From NCBI RefSeq assembly GCF_002332255.1, contig NZ_NRGW01000001.1:930001-994000 (forward strand): a DNA stretch of 64,000 bases. Reading direction: 5' to 3'. Source of the DNA: Halomonas sp. JB37 (GTDB lineage: Bacteria; Pseudomonadota; Gammaproteobacteria; Pseudomonadales; Halomonadaceae). The position numbers and the translations under genes were made by a program. Under the pieces are notes generated by a model. The model made no database searches. It had not been told where the DNA came from and worked only from the letters and a program-made list of their open reading frames with translations. The number at the start of each line of letters is the position of its first letter. The stretch's first letter is position 1. Of the stretch, positions 43,772 to 52,836 are shown one piece after another.

Positions 43772-46624
43772 ATGCGCTTAACTCGCAAAACAGACGCCCC
43801 CAAGGCTCCCGGGCTGGGTATTTCACGTCGTCAGTTCCTTAAACGCAGCGGTGCTGCCACGGGTGGCGTTGCCGCGGTGGGATTTATGGGCGCGCCGATG
43901 ATGCGGCGTGCCGAGTCCGCCGGTAAAACGCCCGTGCTGGATTCACCCGTAGAAACAAAGCGCACCATTTGCTCGCACTGTTCGGTGGGCTGTGGCGTCT
44001 ATGCGGAAGTGCAGGAAGGCATTTGGACCAAGCAGGAACCGGCATTCGATCATCCGATCAACCGCGGGGCGCACTGTGCAAAAGGCGCCTCACTGCGCCA
44101 ACACGGCCACTCTACGCGGCGCCTCAAGTACCCCATGAAGCTAGTGGCGGGCGAGTGGGAGCGCATGAGCTGGGATGACGCCATTGACGAAATTGGCGAC
44201 AAGCTGCTTGAACTACGCGAAGCGCATGGCCCTGATAGCGTTTACTGGCTGGGGTCGGCCAAGTTTAGTAATGAGCAAGCCTACCTGATGCGTAAGCTTG
44301 CTTCGCTGTGGGGCACCAACAACACCGATCACCAGGCACGCATTTGCCACTCCACTACCGTTGCGGGCGTGGCCAATACCTGGGGTTACGGAGCGATGAC
44401 CAATTCGCTCAACGACATGCACAACAGCAAGTCGATGCTGTTTATAGGCTCGAATCCCAGCGAAGCTCATCCGGTAGCGATGCAGCATATCCTGATCGCG
44501 AAAGAGCGCAACAACTGCGACATCATCGTGGCAGACCCGCGTTTTACGCGCACAGCGGCTAAAGCTAACAAGTACGTGCGCCTGCGTCCGGGCTCTGACG
44601 TGGCTTATATTTGGGGCCTGCTGTGGCATATCTTCGACAACGGCTGGGAAGATAACGAGTACATCAACCAGCGCGTTTACGGCATGGATGAAGTGCGCGC
44701 CGAAGTCGCCAACTTCCCTCCCAATGTGGTTGAAGACGTGACGGGCGTTTCCGAAGCCGACATGTTTGACGTGGCCAAGCGGCTGTCTGACAACCGCCCT
44801 GGCTGCGTCGTGTGGTGCATGGGCGGCACGCAGCACACCACGGGCAACAACAATACTCGCGCTTACTGCATTTTAGAGCTGGCGCTAGGCAATATCGGTA
44901 AATCCGGCGGTGGTGCCAATATTCTGCGCGGCCACGATAACGTACAGGGCGCGACCGATTTGGGCTTAGGCTCTGATTCGCTGCCGGGCTACTACGGCCT
45001 AGCGGAAGGCGCGTGGCAGCACTGGGCGCAGGTATGGGACGTTGACTACGAGTGGATTAAAGGCCGCTTTGATGACGCCGAATATGCCGATGGCCAGCCA
45101 ATGTACACCAGCGGCATTACCGTCTCGCGCTGGGTTGACGGTGTGCTTGAAGATGATGAAAACATCTCTCAACGTACTGCATTGAAAGCCATGTTCTATT
45201 GGGGGCACGCGGTTAACTCTCAAACACGTGGCATTGAAATGCAGCAGGCGATGCGCAAGCTAGAAATGATGGTCATCGTTGACCCGTACCCCACCGTCGC
45301 ATCGGTGATGCATGATCGCAGCGACGGCGTTTATCTGCTGCCTGCCGCCAGTCAGTTTGAAACGACCGGCAGCGTTACCGCCACGAACCGCTCTATTCAG
45401 TGGCGTGACCGCGTGATTGAACCGCTGTTTGAATCCAAACCCGATCACGAAATCATGTACTTATTTGCCCGTAAGTTAGGGTTTGGCAATGAGCTGGTAA
45501 AAAACTATCAGATGAACGGTGACGAGCCGCTGATCGACGATATCCTGCGTGAAATTAACCGCGGTATGTGGACGGTAGGCTACACCGGCCAAAGTCCTGA
45601 GCGCCTTAAAGAGCATCAAAAAAACTGGCATACCTTCAGTTTTGAGAATCTGCGCGCCCAGGGCGGCCCTGCCGATGGGGACTACTATGGTCTTCCATGG
45701 CCGTGCTGGGGAACGCCCGAATTCGGTCATCCCGGTTCACCCAACCTTTACGACACCAGTATCCCTGTGATGGAAGGCGGCATGGGTTTCCGGGCGCGCT
45801 TTGGTATTGAGCGTGACGGCGTGAATCTTCTGGCCGAAGGCTCGGCGCCAGTGGGTGGCGATATCGACGATGGCTATCCTGAGTTCAACGACCAGCTGCT
45901 TAAAGATTTGGGCTGGTGGGATGATCTGACCGCCGAAGAGAAGCAGGCAGCGGAAGGCAAAAACTGGAAGACCGACTTTTCCGGTGGTATCCAGCGTGTG
46001 GTCATTGAGCATGGCTGCGCGCCGTACGGCAATGCCAAGGCGCGCGCCGTGGTCTGGACCTTCCCTGACCAGGTGCCAAAGCATCGCGAACCGCTGTACA
46101 CCACGCGGCGTGATTTGGTTGACCGCTTTCCCACTTGGGATGACTTCGACTCGATCATGCGTTTGCCGACCCTGTACAAAACGATCCAGGATCGCAACAA
46201 CGCCAGCGAGTATCCCATTATTCTCACCTCCGGGCGGCTGGTGGAATACGAGGGCGGTGGTGATGAAACGCGTTCCATGTCGTGGCTTGCCGAGCTGCAG
46301 CAGGAGATGTTCGTCGAGATCAACCCGGCGAATGCCAATGATCTTAACGTCAAAGATGGCGATGATGTTTGGGTCGAAGGGGCAGAAGGGGGGCGCATAA
46401 AAGTCAAAGCGCTGGTTACGCCTCGCGTTGATCGTAACGTTGCGTTTATTCCGTTCCACTTTGGCGGCATGTTCCAAGGTGAAAGCCTGCGCGATCGTTA
46501 TCCGGATGGGTCTGATCCATACATCATTGGTGAGGCGGCTAATACCGCAACGACCTACGGCTACGACCCGGTGACACTGATGCAAGAGACCAAGTGCACC
46601 ATTTGCCGCATTGAGCGCGCCTGA
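43772..46624 (+). CDS. fdhA: Formate dehydrogenase, catalytic molybdenum/tungsten subunit
   Basis: This 950-residue bis-MGD oxidoreductase oxidises formate to CO2. It has a Tat signal with twin arginine (SRRQFLKRSG, 18-27), an N-terminal [4Fe-4S] set C67, C70, C74, C102, and active-site cysteine C192 followed by H193 (ARICHSTTVAG). Cysteine takes the place of the selenocysteine of FdnG; no in-frame TGA is needed. Typical later motifs are GSNPSEAHPVAMQHI, GGTQHTTGNNNTRAYCILELALGNIGK and RLVEYEGGGDETRS. The Tat signal places it in the periplasm with FdhB and FdhC. It lies in operon order chaperone, FdhX, FdhA, FdhB, FdhC. Confidence 0.96.
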   Translation: MRLTRKTDAPKAPGLGISRRQFLKRSGAATGGVAAVGFMGAPMMRRAESAGKTPVLDSPVETKRTICSHCSVGCGVYAEVQEGIWTKQEPAFDHPINRGAHCAKGASLRQHGHSTRRLKYPMKLVAGEWERMSWDDAIDEIGDKLLELREAHGPDSVYWLGSAKFSNEQAYLMRKLASLWGTNNTDHQARICHSTTVAGVANTWGYGAMTNSLNDMHNSKSMLFIGSNPSEAHPVAMQHILIAKERNNCDIIVADPRFTRTAAKANKYVRLRPGSDVAYIWGLLWHIFDNGWEDNEYINQRVYGMDEVRAEVANFPPNVVEDVTGVSEADMFDVAKRLSDNRPGCVVWCMGGTQHTTGNNNTRAYCILELALGNIGKSGGGANILRGHDNVQGATDLGLGSDSLPGYYGLAEGAWQHWAQVWDVDYEWIKGRFDDAEYADGQPMYTSGITVSRWVDGVLEDDENISQRTALKAMFYWGHAVNSQTRGIEMQQAMRKLEMMVIVDPYPTVASVMHDRSDGVYLLPAASQFETTGSVTATNRSIQWRDRVIEPLFESKPDHEIMYLFARKLGFGNELVKNYQMNGDEPLIDDILREINRGMWTVGYTGQSPERLKEHQKNWHTFSFENLRAQGGPADGDYYGLPWPCWGTPEFGHPGSPNLYDTSIPVMEGGMGFRARFGIERDGVNLLAEGSAPVGGDIDDGYPEFNDQLLKDLGWWDDLTAEEKQAAEGKNWKTDFSGGIQRVVIEHGCAPYGNAKARAVVWTFPDQVPKHREPLYTTRRDLVDRFPTWDDFDSIMRLPTLYKTIQDRNNASEYPIILTSGRLVEYEGGGDETRSMSWLAELQQEMFVEINPANANDLNVKDGDDVWVEGAEGGRIKVKALVTPRVDRNVAFIPFHFGGMFQGESLRDRYPDGSDPYIIGEAANTATTYGYDPVTLMQETKCTICRIERA

Positions 46625-46659
46625 GTCTAGAAAACAAGCCCCGGCATTAGGAGAACAAC

Positions 46660-47274
46660 ATGGCTCAAATGAAATTTATGTGTGACGCCGAGCGCTGCAT
46701 TGAATGCAACGGCTGCGTCACCGCCTGTAAGAATGCTAACGATGTTGAATGGGGCATTCAGCGACGCCGTGTGGTCACGCTCAATGACGGCGAAGCGAAC
46801 GAAATGTCGATCTCTGTCGCCTGCATGCACTGTGACGACGCACCCTGCATGGCCGTTTGCCCCACCGACTGTTTCTACAAAACCGATGACGGCATCGTGC
46901 TGCACGACAAAGACCTGTGCATTGGCTGCGGCTACTGCCTGTACGCCTGCCCGTTTGGTGCGCCGCAGTTTCCTCAGCAGGATGCCTTTGGCGAGCGCGG
47001 CAAGATGGACAAATGTACCTTCTGCGCCGGCGGCCCTGCCGATAGCAAAGAAGAAGAGTACGAGAAGTACGGCTCTAACCGCATTGCGGAAGGTAAGCTG
47101 CCGCTGTGTGCCGAAATGTGTTCCACCAAAGCGCTGCTGGCCGGTGATGCGCAAGACGTTGCTGATATCTTTCGCCAGCGAGTGGTTCAGCGCGGTCACA
47201 AAGACGGTGCCTGGTCTAACAACCCCCAGGCCAGTGCCGACAACCTAGCCTATGATGCTGCCCATAAAGGGTAA
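46660..47274 (+). CDS. fdhB: Formate dehydrogenase, iron-sulfur subunit
   Basis: This 204-residue ferredoxin-like subunit has four [4Fe-4S] sites: CIECNGCVTACKNAN, CMHCDDAPCMAVCPTDC, CIGCGYCLYACPFG, and CTFC with a later cysteine pair LCAEMCSTKALL. It relays electrons from FdhA to FdhC. It has no signal peptide, so it probably rides out with FdhA through Tat. Unlike FdnH it has no C-terminal membrane helix. It is followed by fdhC 11 bp later. Confidence 0.95.
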   Translation: MAQMKFMCDAERCIECNGCVTACKNANDVEWGIQRRRVVTLNDGEANEMSISVACMHCDDAPCMAVCPTDCFYKTDDGIVLHDKDLCIGCGYCLYACPFGAPQFPQQDAFGERGKMDKCTFCAGGPADSKEEEYEKYGSNRIAEGKLPLCAEMCSTKALLAGDAQDVADIFRQRVVQRGHKDGAWSNNPQASADNLAYDAAHKG

Positions 47275-47285
47275 GGAGGCGTGTC

Positions 47286-48389
47286 ATGAACCAGTTGACT
47301 GCACAGGCGCACAGCAGGGTGTCGCGCTCAGATAAAAGGCTCATCGCCCTGGGCATGTGGCGCTTTATGCTGGTGGCACTTGCGCTGTTACTTAGCCTTG
47401 GTTTTACGCAGGTAGCGGTAGCGCAGGCGGATCCTGATCGTGAAATGACCACCGCCGCTCCGGGCATTACCGCCGATCAGTGGCGTCAGGTGCGTAGCGG
47501 GGAAACTGGTCCCAATTACCGCGATTCGCGTTACGACAGCAACTACAGCCTGATCAATGCAAGTGGTGAAACCTGGCGGCAGATTCGCAATCGCTGGGTC
47601 TCACCGTTTGGGATGATTGCGATAGGCGGTACGGCCGCGTTGATTACGCTGTTCTACCTGATTGTTGGGCGCAAGCACCTGGAGGCTCCGCGCACCGGGC
47701 GCAAGCTGCTGCGCTGGTCGCTGGTGATGCGCGCGCTGCACTGGACGGTCGCCACGCTGTTTATCACCCTGGCGCTGACCGGTTTGAACTTGCTACTCGG
47801 TAAGTTTATTTTCCGCACGCTGTTTGGCGATGCCTTCTGGGCATGGATGATCGCAGCCTCGAAAGTGCTGCATAACTATTTAGGGCCTATTTTTGGCATA
47901 TTGCTGGTGGTCATGCTGGTTAGCCTGATTAAAGAGAACATTCCTAAAAAGCACGACTGGGTATGGTTCAAAAAGGGCGGCGGCATGATTGGTAAACAGC
48001 ATGTAGAAGCAGGCTTTGCTAACGGCGGCGAGAAAGCCTGGTACTGGCTGCTAGCCAGCGTTGGAGTACTGGTGATTGCCAGTGGCTTTGTGCTCGATTT
48101 CCCCAACTTCAATCAGGGGCGCGACACCATGCAGTGGGCGAACATTATCCATGCAGTGGGTGCGCTGGGGCTGACCGCCGTTTCCTTGGGGCATATCTAT
48201 ATCGGTACGCTGGGTACGGAAGGCGCGTTAGAAGGTATGACCACGGGTTACGTGGATGAAACCTGGGCCAAAGAGCACCACAGCCTGTGGTACGAAGAGG
48301 TCAAGGATCAGACGGTTTCAGAAGAAGAGATCGCGGCGCGTAAGTCGTCTAGCGGCAGCGGCGAACCCTCGGCAACGCGAACCAGCTGA
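47286..48389 (+). CDS. fdhC: Formate dehydrogenase, cytochrome b membrane subunit
   Basis: This 367-residue protein has a signal-like first helix (about 23-42, ending VAVAQAD), a periplasmic loop of about 65 residues with YDSNYSLINASGETWRQIR, and four further hydrophobic helices. The di-haem cytochrome b561-like features are MRALHWTVATLFITLALTGL, a KVLHNYLGPIFGI helix and an IIHAVGALGLTAVSLGHIYIG helix. It passes electrons to quinone. The extra N-terminal part is typical of the Shewanella/Epsilonproteobacteria FdhC group. Confidence 0.92.
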   Translation: MNQLTAQAHSRVSRSDKRLIALGMWRFMLVALALLLSLGFTQVAVAQADPDREMTTAAPGITADQWRQVRSGETGPNYRDSRYDSNYSLINASGETWRQIRNRWVSPFGMIAIGGTAALITLFYLIVGRKHLEAPRTGRKLLRWSLVMRALHWTVATLFITLALTGLNLLLGKFIFRTLFGDAFWAWMIAASKVLHNYLGPIFGILLVVMLVSLIKENIPKKHDWVWFKKGGGMIGKQHVEAGFANGGEKAWYWLLASVGVLVIASGFVLDFPNFNQGRDTMQWANIIHAVGALGLTAVSLGHIYIGTLGTEGALEGMTTGYVDETWAKEHHSLWYEEVKDQTVSEEEIAARKSSSGSGEPSATRTS

Positions 48390-48409
48390 GCACCATGCGC
48401 AGTATCTGA

Positions 48410-48435
48410 GACACCGCCATTTGGCGGTGTCTTTT
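48410..48435 (+). terminator. Rho-independent terminator after fdhC
   Basis: A 9-10 bp stem (gacaccgcca / tggcggtgtc) with a very small loop is followed by TTTTG, 20 bp after the fdhC stop. Confidence 0.85.
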
Positions 48436-48477
48436 GTTATGCTGCACCTTACGCCACTTTTAACGAGAGGAACGGCA

Positions 48478-48804
48478 ATGTCAGCGTTTAACGAATTTGA
48501 TCAGGCCACCCGTACCGAACTTGAAGCAGCCGCCTTTCGCCGCCTGCTGCGCCATTTGGACGACAACAAGGACGTGCAGAACATTGACCTGATGATTCTG
48601 GCGGACTTCTGCCGTAACTGTCTCTCCAAATGGATGGTGAGCGCCGCCGATGAGCGTGACGAGACGCTGGAGTTGGAGGCCGCGCGCGAGTACGTCTACG
48701 GCATGCCTTACAGTGAGTGGAAAGAGCACCATCAGGCAAAGGCGACCCCGGAACAGCTGGCCGCACTTGATGCGCGGCAAGCCAAGAAAAATAGCCAGGA
48801 GTAG
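48478..48804 (+). CDS. DUF1244 small protein
   Basis: This 108-residue protein starts at ATG 48478 with GAGAGG about 8 nt upstream; the frame is open further upstream but reads through the fdhC terminator. It matches DUF1244 (FRRLLRHLDDNKDVQNIDLMILADFCRNCLSKWM; YVYGMPYSEWKEHHQ). The family is small, cytoplasmic and of unknown role; a CxxC-like pair is absent, but a single C-R-N-C motif is present and might bind metal. It lies between the formate dehydrogenase terminator and moaB. Confidence 0.85.
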   Translation: MSAFNEFDQATRTELEAAAFRRLLRHLDDNKDVQNIDLMILADFCRNCLSKWMVSAADERDETLELEAAREYVYGMPYSEWKEHHQAKATPEQLAALDARQAKKNSQE

Positions 48805-48808
48805 GCGA

Positions 48809-49327
48809 ATGGAATCCATGGTGCCTTTGAGCATAGCGGTACTCACCGTCTCGGATACCCGAACGGAAGACACGGATCGTAGCGGCCAATCGCTCGTTGA
48901 GCGCCTAACCAGCGCAGGGCATATCCTGGCGGAAAAGCGCATTGTGCCAGACGATGTCTACCGTATTCGCGCGGTGGTCGCGGAGTGGATAGCCAGTGGC
49001 GACGTGCAGGTGGTGATCACTACCGGCGGCACCGGCTTTACCGGACGTGATTCAACCCCGGAAGCCATCTCAGTATTATTGGACAAGCGCATTGAGGGCT
49101 TTGGCGAGCGCTTTCGCCAGCTCAGCGGTGATGAAATTGGCAGCTCCACTATCCAAAGCCGCTGCTTAGGCGGTCTGGCAAACGCGACGGTAGTGTTTTG
49201 CTTACCCGGCTCAACCGGCGCCTGCCGCACCGGCTGGGACGGCATTCTGGCTGAACAGCTGGATAGCCGCCATAAGCCCTGCAATTTCGCTAACCTGGTC
49301 ATTCCAGGCCGAGGTCAACATGGCTGA
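48809..49327 (+). CDS. moaB: Molybdopterin adenylyltransferase family protein
   Basis: This 172-residue protein starts at ATG 48809, 4 bp after the DUF1244 stop, with AGGAG about 9 nt upstream. The MoaB/MogA motifs are IAVLTVSDTR (9-18), TTGGTGFTGRDSTPEAI and FCLPGSTGACRTGWDGIL. It would adenylylate molybdopterin before molybdate insertion. It overlaps the second moeA by 8 bp, so the two are co-translated. MoaB rather than MogA is chosen from the overall pattern. Confidence 0.9.
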   Translation: MESMVPLSIAVLTVSDTRTEDTDRSGQSLVERLTSAGHILAEKRIVPDDVYRIRAVVAEWIASGDVQVVITTGGTGFTGRDSTPEAISVLLDKRIEGFGERFRQLSGDEIGSSTIQSRCLGGLANATVVFCLPGSTGACRTGWDGILAEQLDSRHKPCNFANLVIPGRGQHG

Positions 49328-50525
49328 TTTGCAGCCGATAGACGCCGCGCTTGTCGCTCTGCTAGCCGACGTGTGCCCCGTTGCGATCGAAAGTGTCTTG
49401 CTGGAAGCCGCCGCCGGGCGAGTACTGGCCGATGCAGTGACCGCGCAGTTAAACGTGCCGCCGTTCGATAACAGCGCGATGGATGGCTATGCGCTGCGCG
49501 CCGTCGATGCCGGAAAGTGGCTACCCGTTAGCCAGCGTATTGCCGCAGGAACGCCAGCCCAAGCGCTGGCGCCGGGCAGCTGCGCGCGTATCTTTACCGG
49601 TGGGGAAATTCCTCCAGGGGCTGACTGCGTTGTCATGCAGGAGCGTGTTGACGTTGATGGCGAGCGCGCCTTGATACCTGCCGATGTTCCCAGCGGTGAC
49701 AACGTTCGCCGCCGAGGTCGTGACGTGCGTCAAGGCAGCGTGCTGCTTAATGCCGGTGAGCGTCTGGAAGCCGCCGCGCTAGGCCATTTGGCCGGGCAGG
49801 GCGTTACTCAGGTCAGCGTGCGTCGCCGCCCTCGGGTGGCCTTGCTGTCGACCGGTGATGAAATCATCGATCCCGGCACGCCGCTGAAACCGGGGCAGCT
49901 CTATAACTCTAACCGGCCCATGCTGAAGCGCCTGTTAGAGAACTTTGGTGCTGAGGTGGTGAGCACGGTCAGCGTACCGGATGACTATGCCCGTACCGTG
50001 GCGCTGTTAAAAGAAGCCGCTGAGGCAGATCTTGTGGTCACCACCGGCGGCGTGAGTGTTGGTGAAGAAGACCACGTTAAGGCAGCGCTGGAGGCAATTG
50101 GCCAGCTCGATATGTGGAAGCTGGCGATCCGCCCAGGCAAACCCTTAGCGCTTGGCCGCTTGCCTCGCCGTGATGGCAGCCAGGCACGCTTTGTTGGTCT
50201 GCCGGGTAACCCTGTGTCGGGATTTGTGGGTGCTTGGCTGTTTCTACGCCCTTTGCTGGGCACAATGCTGGGCTGCCCGGCGCTAAGCCAGCTGCCCACG
50301 ATTACCGCTAGCGCTAACTTTGCCACCTCAACCGGCCCGCGCGAGCACTACATGCGCGTCACGCTGCAGTTTACGCCTAGTGGAGTGACCGCCGATGCGT
50401 TTGATGATCAGAACTCTGGCGTGCTCTCGTCGTGTATTAGCGCCGATGCGTTTGCGGTCATTCCTGCTAATAGCGAAATAGCCAAGGGCGATTCGATCAG
50501 CTGTTTATGGTTGGCAGGCGCTTAG
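49320..50525 (+). CDS. moeA: Molybdopterin molybdotransferase, second MoeA paralogue
   Basis: This 401-residue MoeA has the canonical NVPPFDNSAMDGYALRA, RIFTGGEIPPGADCVVMQE, RRPRVALLSTGDEIIDPG, VTTGGVSVGEEDHVKAAL and [12 protein letters not shown] motifs. It keeps FDNSAMDG and TGDE, which the copy at 36888 has changed. It overlaps moaB by 8 bp, which joins adenylylation and molybdate insertion in one unit. It is convergent with the yjf-type operon. Confidence 0.95.
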   Translation: MADLQPIDAALVALLADVCPVAIESVLLEAAAGRVLADAVTAQLNVPPFDNSAMDGYALRAVDAGKWLPVSQRIAAGTPAQALAPGSCARIFTGGEIPPGADCVVMQERVDVDGERALIPADVPSGDNVRRRGRDVRQGSVLLNAGERLEAAALGHLAGQGVTQVSVRRRPRVALLSTGDEIIDPGTPLKPGQLYNSNRPMLKRLLENFGAEVVSTVSVPDDYARTVALLKEAAEADLVVTTGGVSVGEEDHVKAALEAIGQLDMWKLAIRPGKPLALGRLPRRDGSQARFVGLPGNPVSGFVGAWLFLRPLLGTMLGCPALSQLPTITASANFATSTGPREHYMRVTLQFTPSGVTADAFDDQNSGVLSSCISADAFAVIPANSEIAKGDSISCLWLAGA

Positions 50526-50533
50526 TGAACAGA

Positions 50534-51700
50534 TTAAACGATCGCGTGGGGCACAAAGCAGGAGGAATCTTTAGTGATGCGCCCTACGTCTTCGCGTATC
50601 CCCATGCCGCAGGCGCGGTCACCGACGACCCAACTGCCAATTAAGGCGTGGTTGTCACCAAAGCGCGGCATCGGATGGTACGCCTGGCGAATCCAAGGGC
50701 TGTCGGTATACGGGCCGCCCACGGCTTCATGCTGGCCGGCTGGGGTAATCAGTTCTACATTACTGCCTTCCCGTGAGAAGAACGGCTTGCGCACCCAGCC
50801 CGCTGGCAGCGGTGGACTGCTGGCATTCTCGAAAAACGCCGGAAGCAGGTTGGGGTGGCCTTCAAAATGCTCCCACAAGAGCGGCAAAATACCTTTGTTA
50901 GACAGGATGGCTTTCCAGGGGGGCTCAAACCAGTGCGTGTTCAACTGCGGAATAGCCTCGCCAAAGGCATCATCGGCCATCTCTTCCCACGGGTAGAGTT
51001 TGAACAGCGCGTGGATAGGCTGGTCATCTAAATCAACAAAGTGCTCGGCACCGGGCTGTAGCCCGATATCTTCGGTGAAGATAAACGGTGCGTTCAGGCC
51101 CGCCTGTACGGCCACATCCTGTAAATAGTGCACGGTGGCACGCTCTTCGGCGTTATCTTTGATGCAGGAAAAATACAGCGTGCGTGCGTCCAGGCGATCG
51201 CCAAGGTGTGCCATGGCATTGATCAGCCGTTCTTGAATCGAATTGTACTGGTCGGCGTGGCGCGGCAGAATGCCTTGAGCAATCGCCTGTTCAAGCCACA
51301 CCCACTGAAAAAAACCGGCTTCGTAAAGCGAGGTGGGCGTGTCGTAATTGAGTTCCAGTAGCTTGGCCGGGCCGTCGCCGGAGTAGGCAAAGTCCATCCG
51401 TCCATAAAGATGCGGCTGGCCTGATGTCCATGAGTTATGGATGCTGTCCCACATGTGCTCGGGTAGAGCCAAACGCTGCATAAGTGCATTGGAGTGGCAG
51501 ACTTTATCGACCAGCTCCATGCACATCTCATGCACCGCTTCAGTAGGCGCTTCAATATCTCTTTCCACCTGTTCCATGGTGAACTGATAGTAGGCGTCTT
51601 CTTTCCAGTAGGGCTCCCCGTCAATCGTATGAAAATGAAACCCCAGCTCTTGTGCCAGGGCTTTCCATTCTTTGCGTTCAGGGATATCGATTCGTAGCAT
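50534..51700 (-). CDS. yjfC: Glutathionylspermidine-synthase-like ATP-grasp ligase (YjfC/YgiC type)
   Basis: This 388-residue ATP-grasp protein belongs to the GSP-synthase family without the amidase half. Motifs are GRMDFAYSGDGPAKLLELNYDTPTSLYEAGFFQW (about 100-133), LFKLYPWEEMADDAFGE, and VRKPFFSREGSNVELI. The family forms an amide bond, with glutathione and spermidine in GspS; the substrates of YjfC/YgiC are unknown. It is the last gene of the six-gene yjf-type operon. Confidence 0.9.
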   Translation of the reverse strand: MLRIDIPERKEWKALAQELGFHFHTIDGEPYWKEDAYYQFTMEQVERDIEAPTEAVHEMCMELVDKVCHSNALMQRLALPEHMWDSIHNSWTSGQPHLYGRMDFAYSGDGPAKLLELNYDTPTSLYEAGFFQWVWLEQAIAQGILPRHADQYNSIQERLINAMAHLGDRLDARTLYFSCIKDNAEERATVHYLQDVAVQAGLNAPFIFTEDIGLQPGAEHFVDLDDQPIHALFKLYPWEEMADDAFGEAIPQLNTHWFEPPWKAILSNKGILPLLWEHFEGHPNLLPAFFENASSPPLPAGWVRKPFFSREGSNVELITPAGQHEAVGGPYTDSPWIRQAYHPMPRFGDNHALIGSWVVGDRACGMGIREDVGRITKDSSCFVPHAIV

Positions 51701-51718
51701 AGTCGTATCCGCTGATGG

Positions 51719-52342
51719 CTAGGAGCCCCAGCCACCCCGCGCCGAAGAGCGCGAGCCAAAGCCTCTGCGCTGAGACGCGGCCTGGCGATTCTGGGCCACA
51801 GAGCTACGCATTGACTCGTTGCGCTGAGATACGCGCTGCGTGGCTTGGTTAGAGGCGGTGTTCCAGTTGCCCTGGTTCTGGCGGTTGCGGTATACCGGCT
51901 CTTGGTAAACCCGCTCAAAGGAACGACCACGGCTAGTGTTGGACATCATGCTGCCGACCATATAACCCATCATGGCGGGCATAAACCAGCTGCCACCCGT
52001 GCTGCCAGTGGCGGCTTGGGACTGTTCTTCAGTGGGTGCGGCGCAAGCGCCTTCGCCGTTTTCCGCTTCACATTCTTCAAGCGTGTTATAACGCGGCACC
52101 GCTTCTAAGGAAGCCTTGTAGGAATCTTCGCAGGCACTGCGCGTATAAACATTCTCTGCAACGCACTCATCGACGCTCTGAAAGCTTTTCGGCTCATCGA
52201 AGTCGACTTCAGTGATTTGTTCTTCTTGAGGCGGCTGACCACAGGCGGTGAGACCAAACGCGCTGGCACCCATCATCGCTAAGGTAAGGCGACCACTACG
52301 CTTACGACGTGGCAAATGCGGGGTGCGATCTTGTGTAGACAT
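51719..52342 (-). CDS. yjfM: DUF1190 lipoprotein (YjfM/YgiB type)
   Basis: This 207-residue protein has an N-terminal signal with a lipobox (FGLTACGQ, cysteine at residue 34) and a Ser/Arg-rich C-terminus. DUF1190 features are AENVYTRSACEDSYKASLEAVPRYNTLEECEAENGEGAC with four cysteines, and a glycine-rich membrane-like stretch WFMPAMMGYMVGSMM. It is 18 bp upstream of the ATP-grasp gene, the same pairing seen for E. coli YgiB-YgiC and YjfM-YjfC. Confidence 0.85.
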   Translation of the reverse strand: MSTQDRTPHLPRRKRSGRLTLAMMGASAFGLTACGQPPQEEQITEVDFDEPKSFQSVDECVAENVYTRSACEDSYKASLEAVPRYNTLEECEAENGEGACAAPTEEQSQAATGSTGGSWFMPAMMGYMVGSMMSNTSRGRSFERVYQEPVYRNRQNQGNWNTASNQATQRVSQRNESMRSSVAQNRQAASQRRGFGSRSSARGGWGS

Positions 52343-52370
52343 ACCGGCTTTCTCCTTTGCTATGCCATCA

Positions 52371-52784
52371 TTACCAAGTCATCGAAGCGGCGTTGAGCAA
52401 GCCAACGGCCACGGCTACGCTTGCCATTAAAATACCGTAAGCCTGATGACCTTCGGTGATGTGCTGAGAAAGACTTTCACCCTGCTTACGCAAAAATAGC
52501 TTAACCGCGAAGAAGGTTGCCAACTGGACGATAAAGGCCACGACGCCCCAAAGCACAAAATCGATAAAGTTGATCGAGTGCGCCATTGCGCCATACAGCG
52601 GAATGGTAAAACCTAGAATGGAGCCGCCGTAAGCAGAGGCCGCAGCGGCATTGCCTGCCCGAATCAGCGCCCACTCGTTGTGCGGCGTAATACGGCTGTA
52701 GCAGTACATAAAAGCGGCTAACAGAACGATCGCGGTCACTAGGTATGCCAAAAATGACGGCAGGCCGTAGAGGTAATTTACCAT
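52371..52784 (-). CDS. yjfL: DUF350 membrane protein (YjfL type)
   Basis: This 137-residue protein has four hydrophobic helices (about 5-26, 46-66, 72-93 and 112-135) and DUF350 motifs (EWALIRAGNAAAASAYGGSILGFTIPLYGAM). It lies between the DUF2491 and DUF1190 genes in the same operon. DUF350 proteins are of unknown activity; a channel or envelope-stress role is speculative. Confidence 0.87.
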   Translation of the reverse strand: MVNYLYGLPSFLAYLVTAIVLLAAFMYCYSRITPHNEWALIRAGNAAAASAYGGSILGFTIPLYGAMAHSINFIDFVLWGVVAFIVQLATFFAVKLFLRKQGESLSQHITEGHQAYGILMASVAVAVGLLNAASMTW

Positions 52785-52836
52785 GGTACTTATTTCCTTC
52801 GAGAGGCTTGTTTAGATTGTAAAATTATCGAGCGGG

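Noticed and set aside
44344..44350. Selenocysteine in the formate dehydrogenase
   Set aside because: The active-site codon encodes cysteine (C192) and there is no in-frame TGA; no SECIS-like requirement exists.
45737..46585. 282-residue open frame on the minus strand
   Set aside because: It is antisense to the clearly conserved fdhA, has no family motif and no ribosome-binding site; open antisense frames are common in GC-rich genes.
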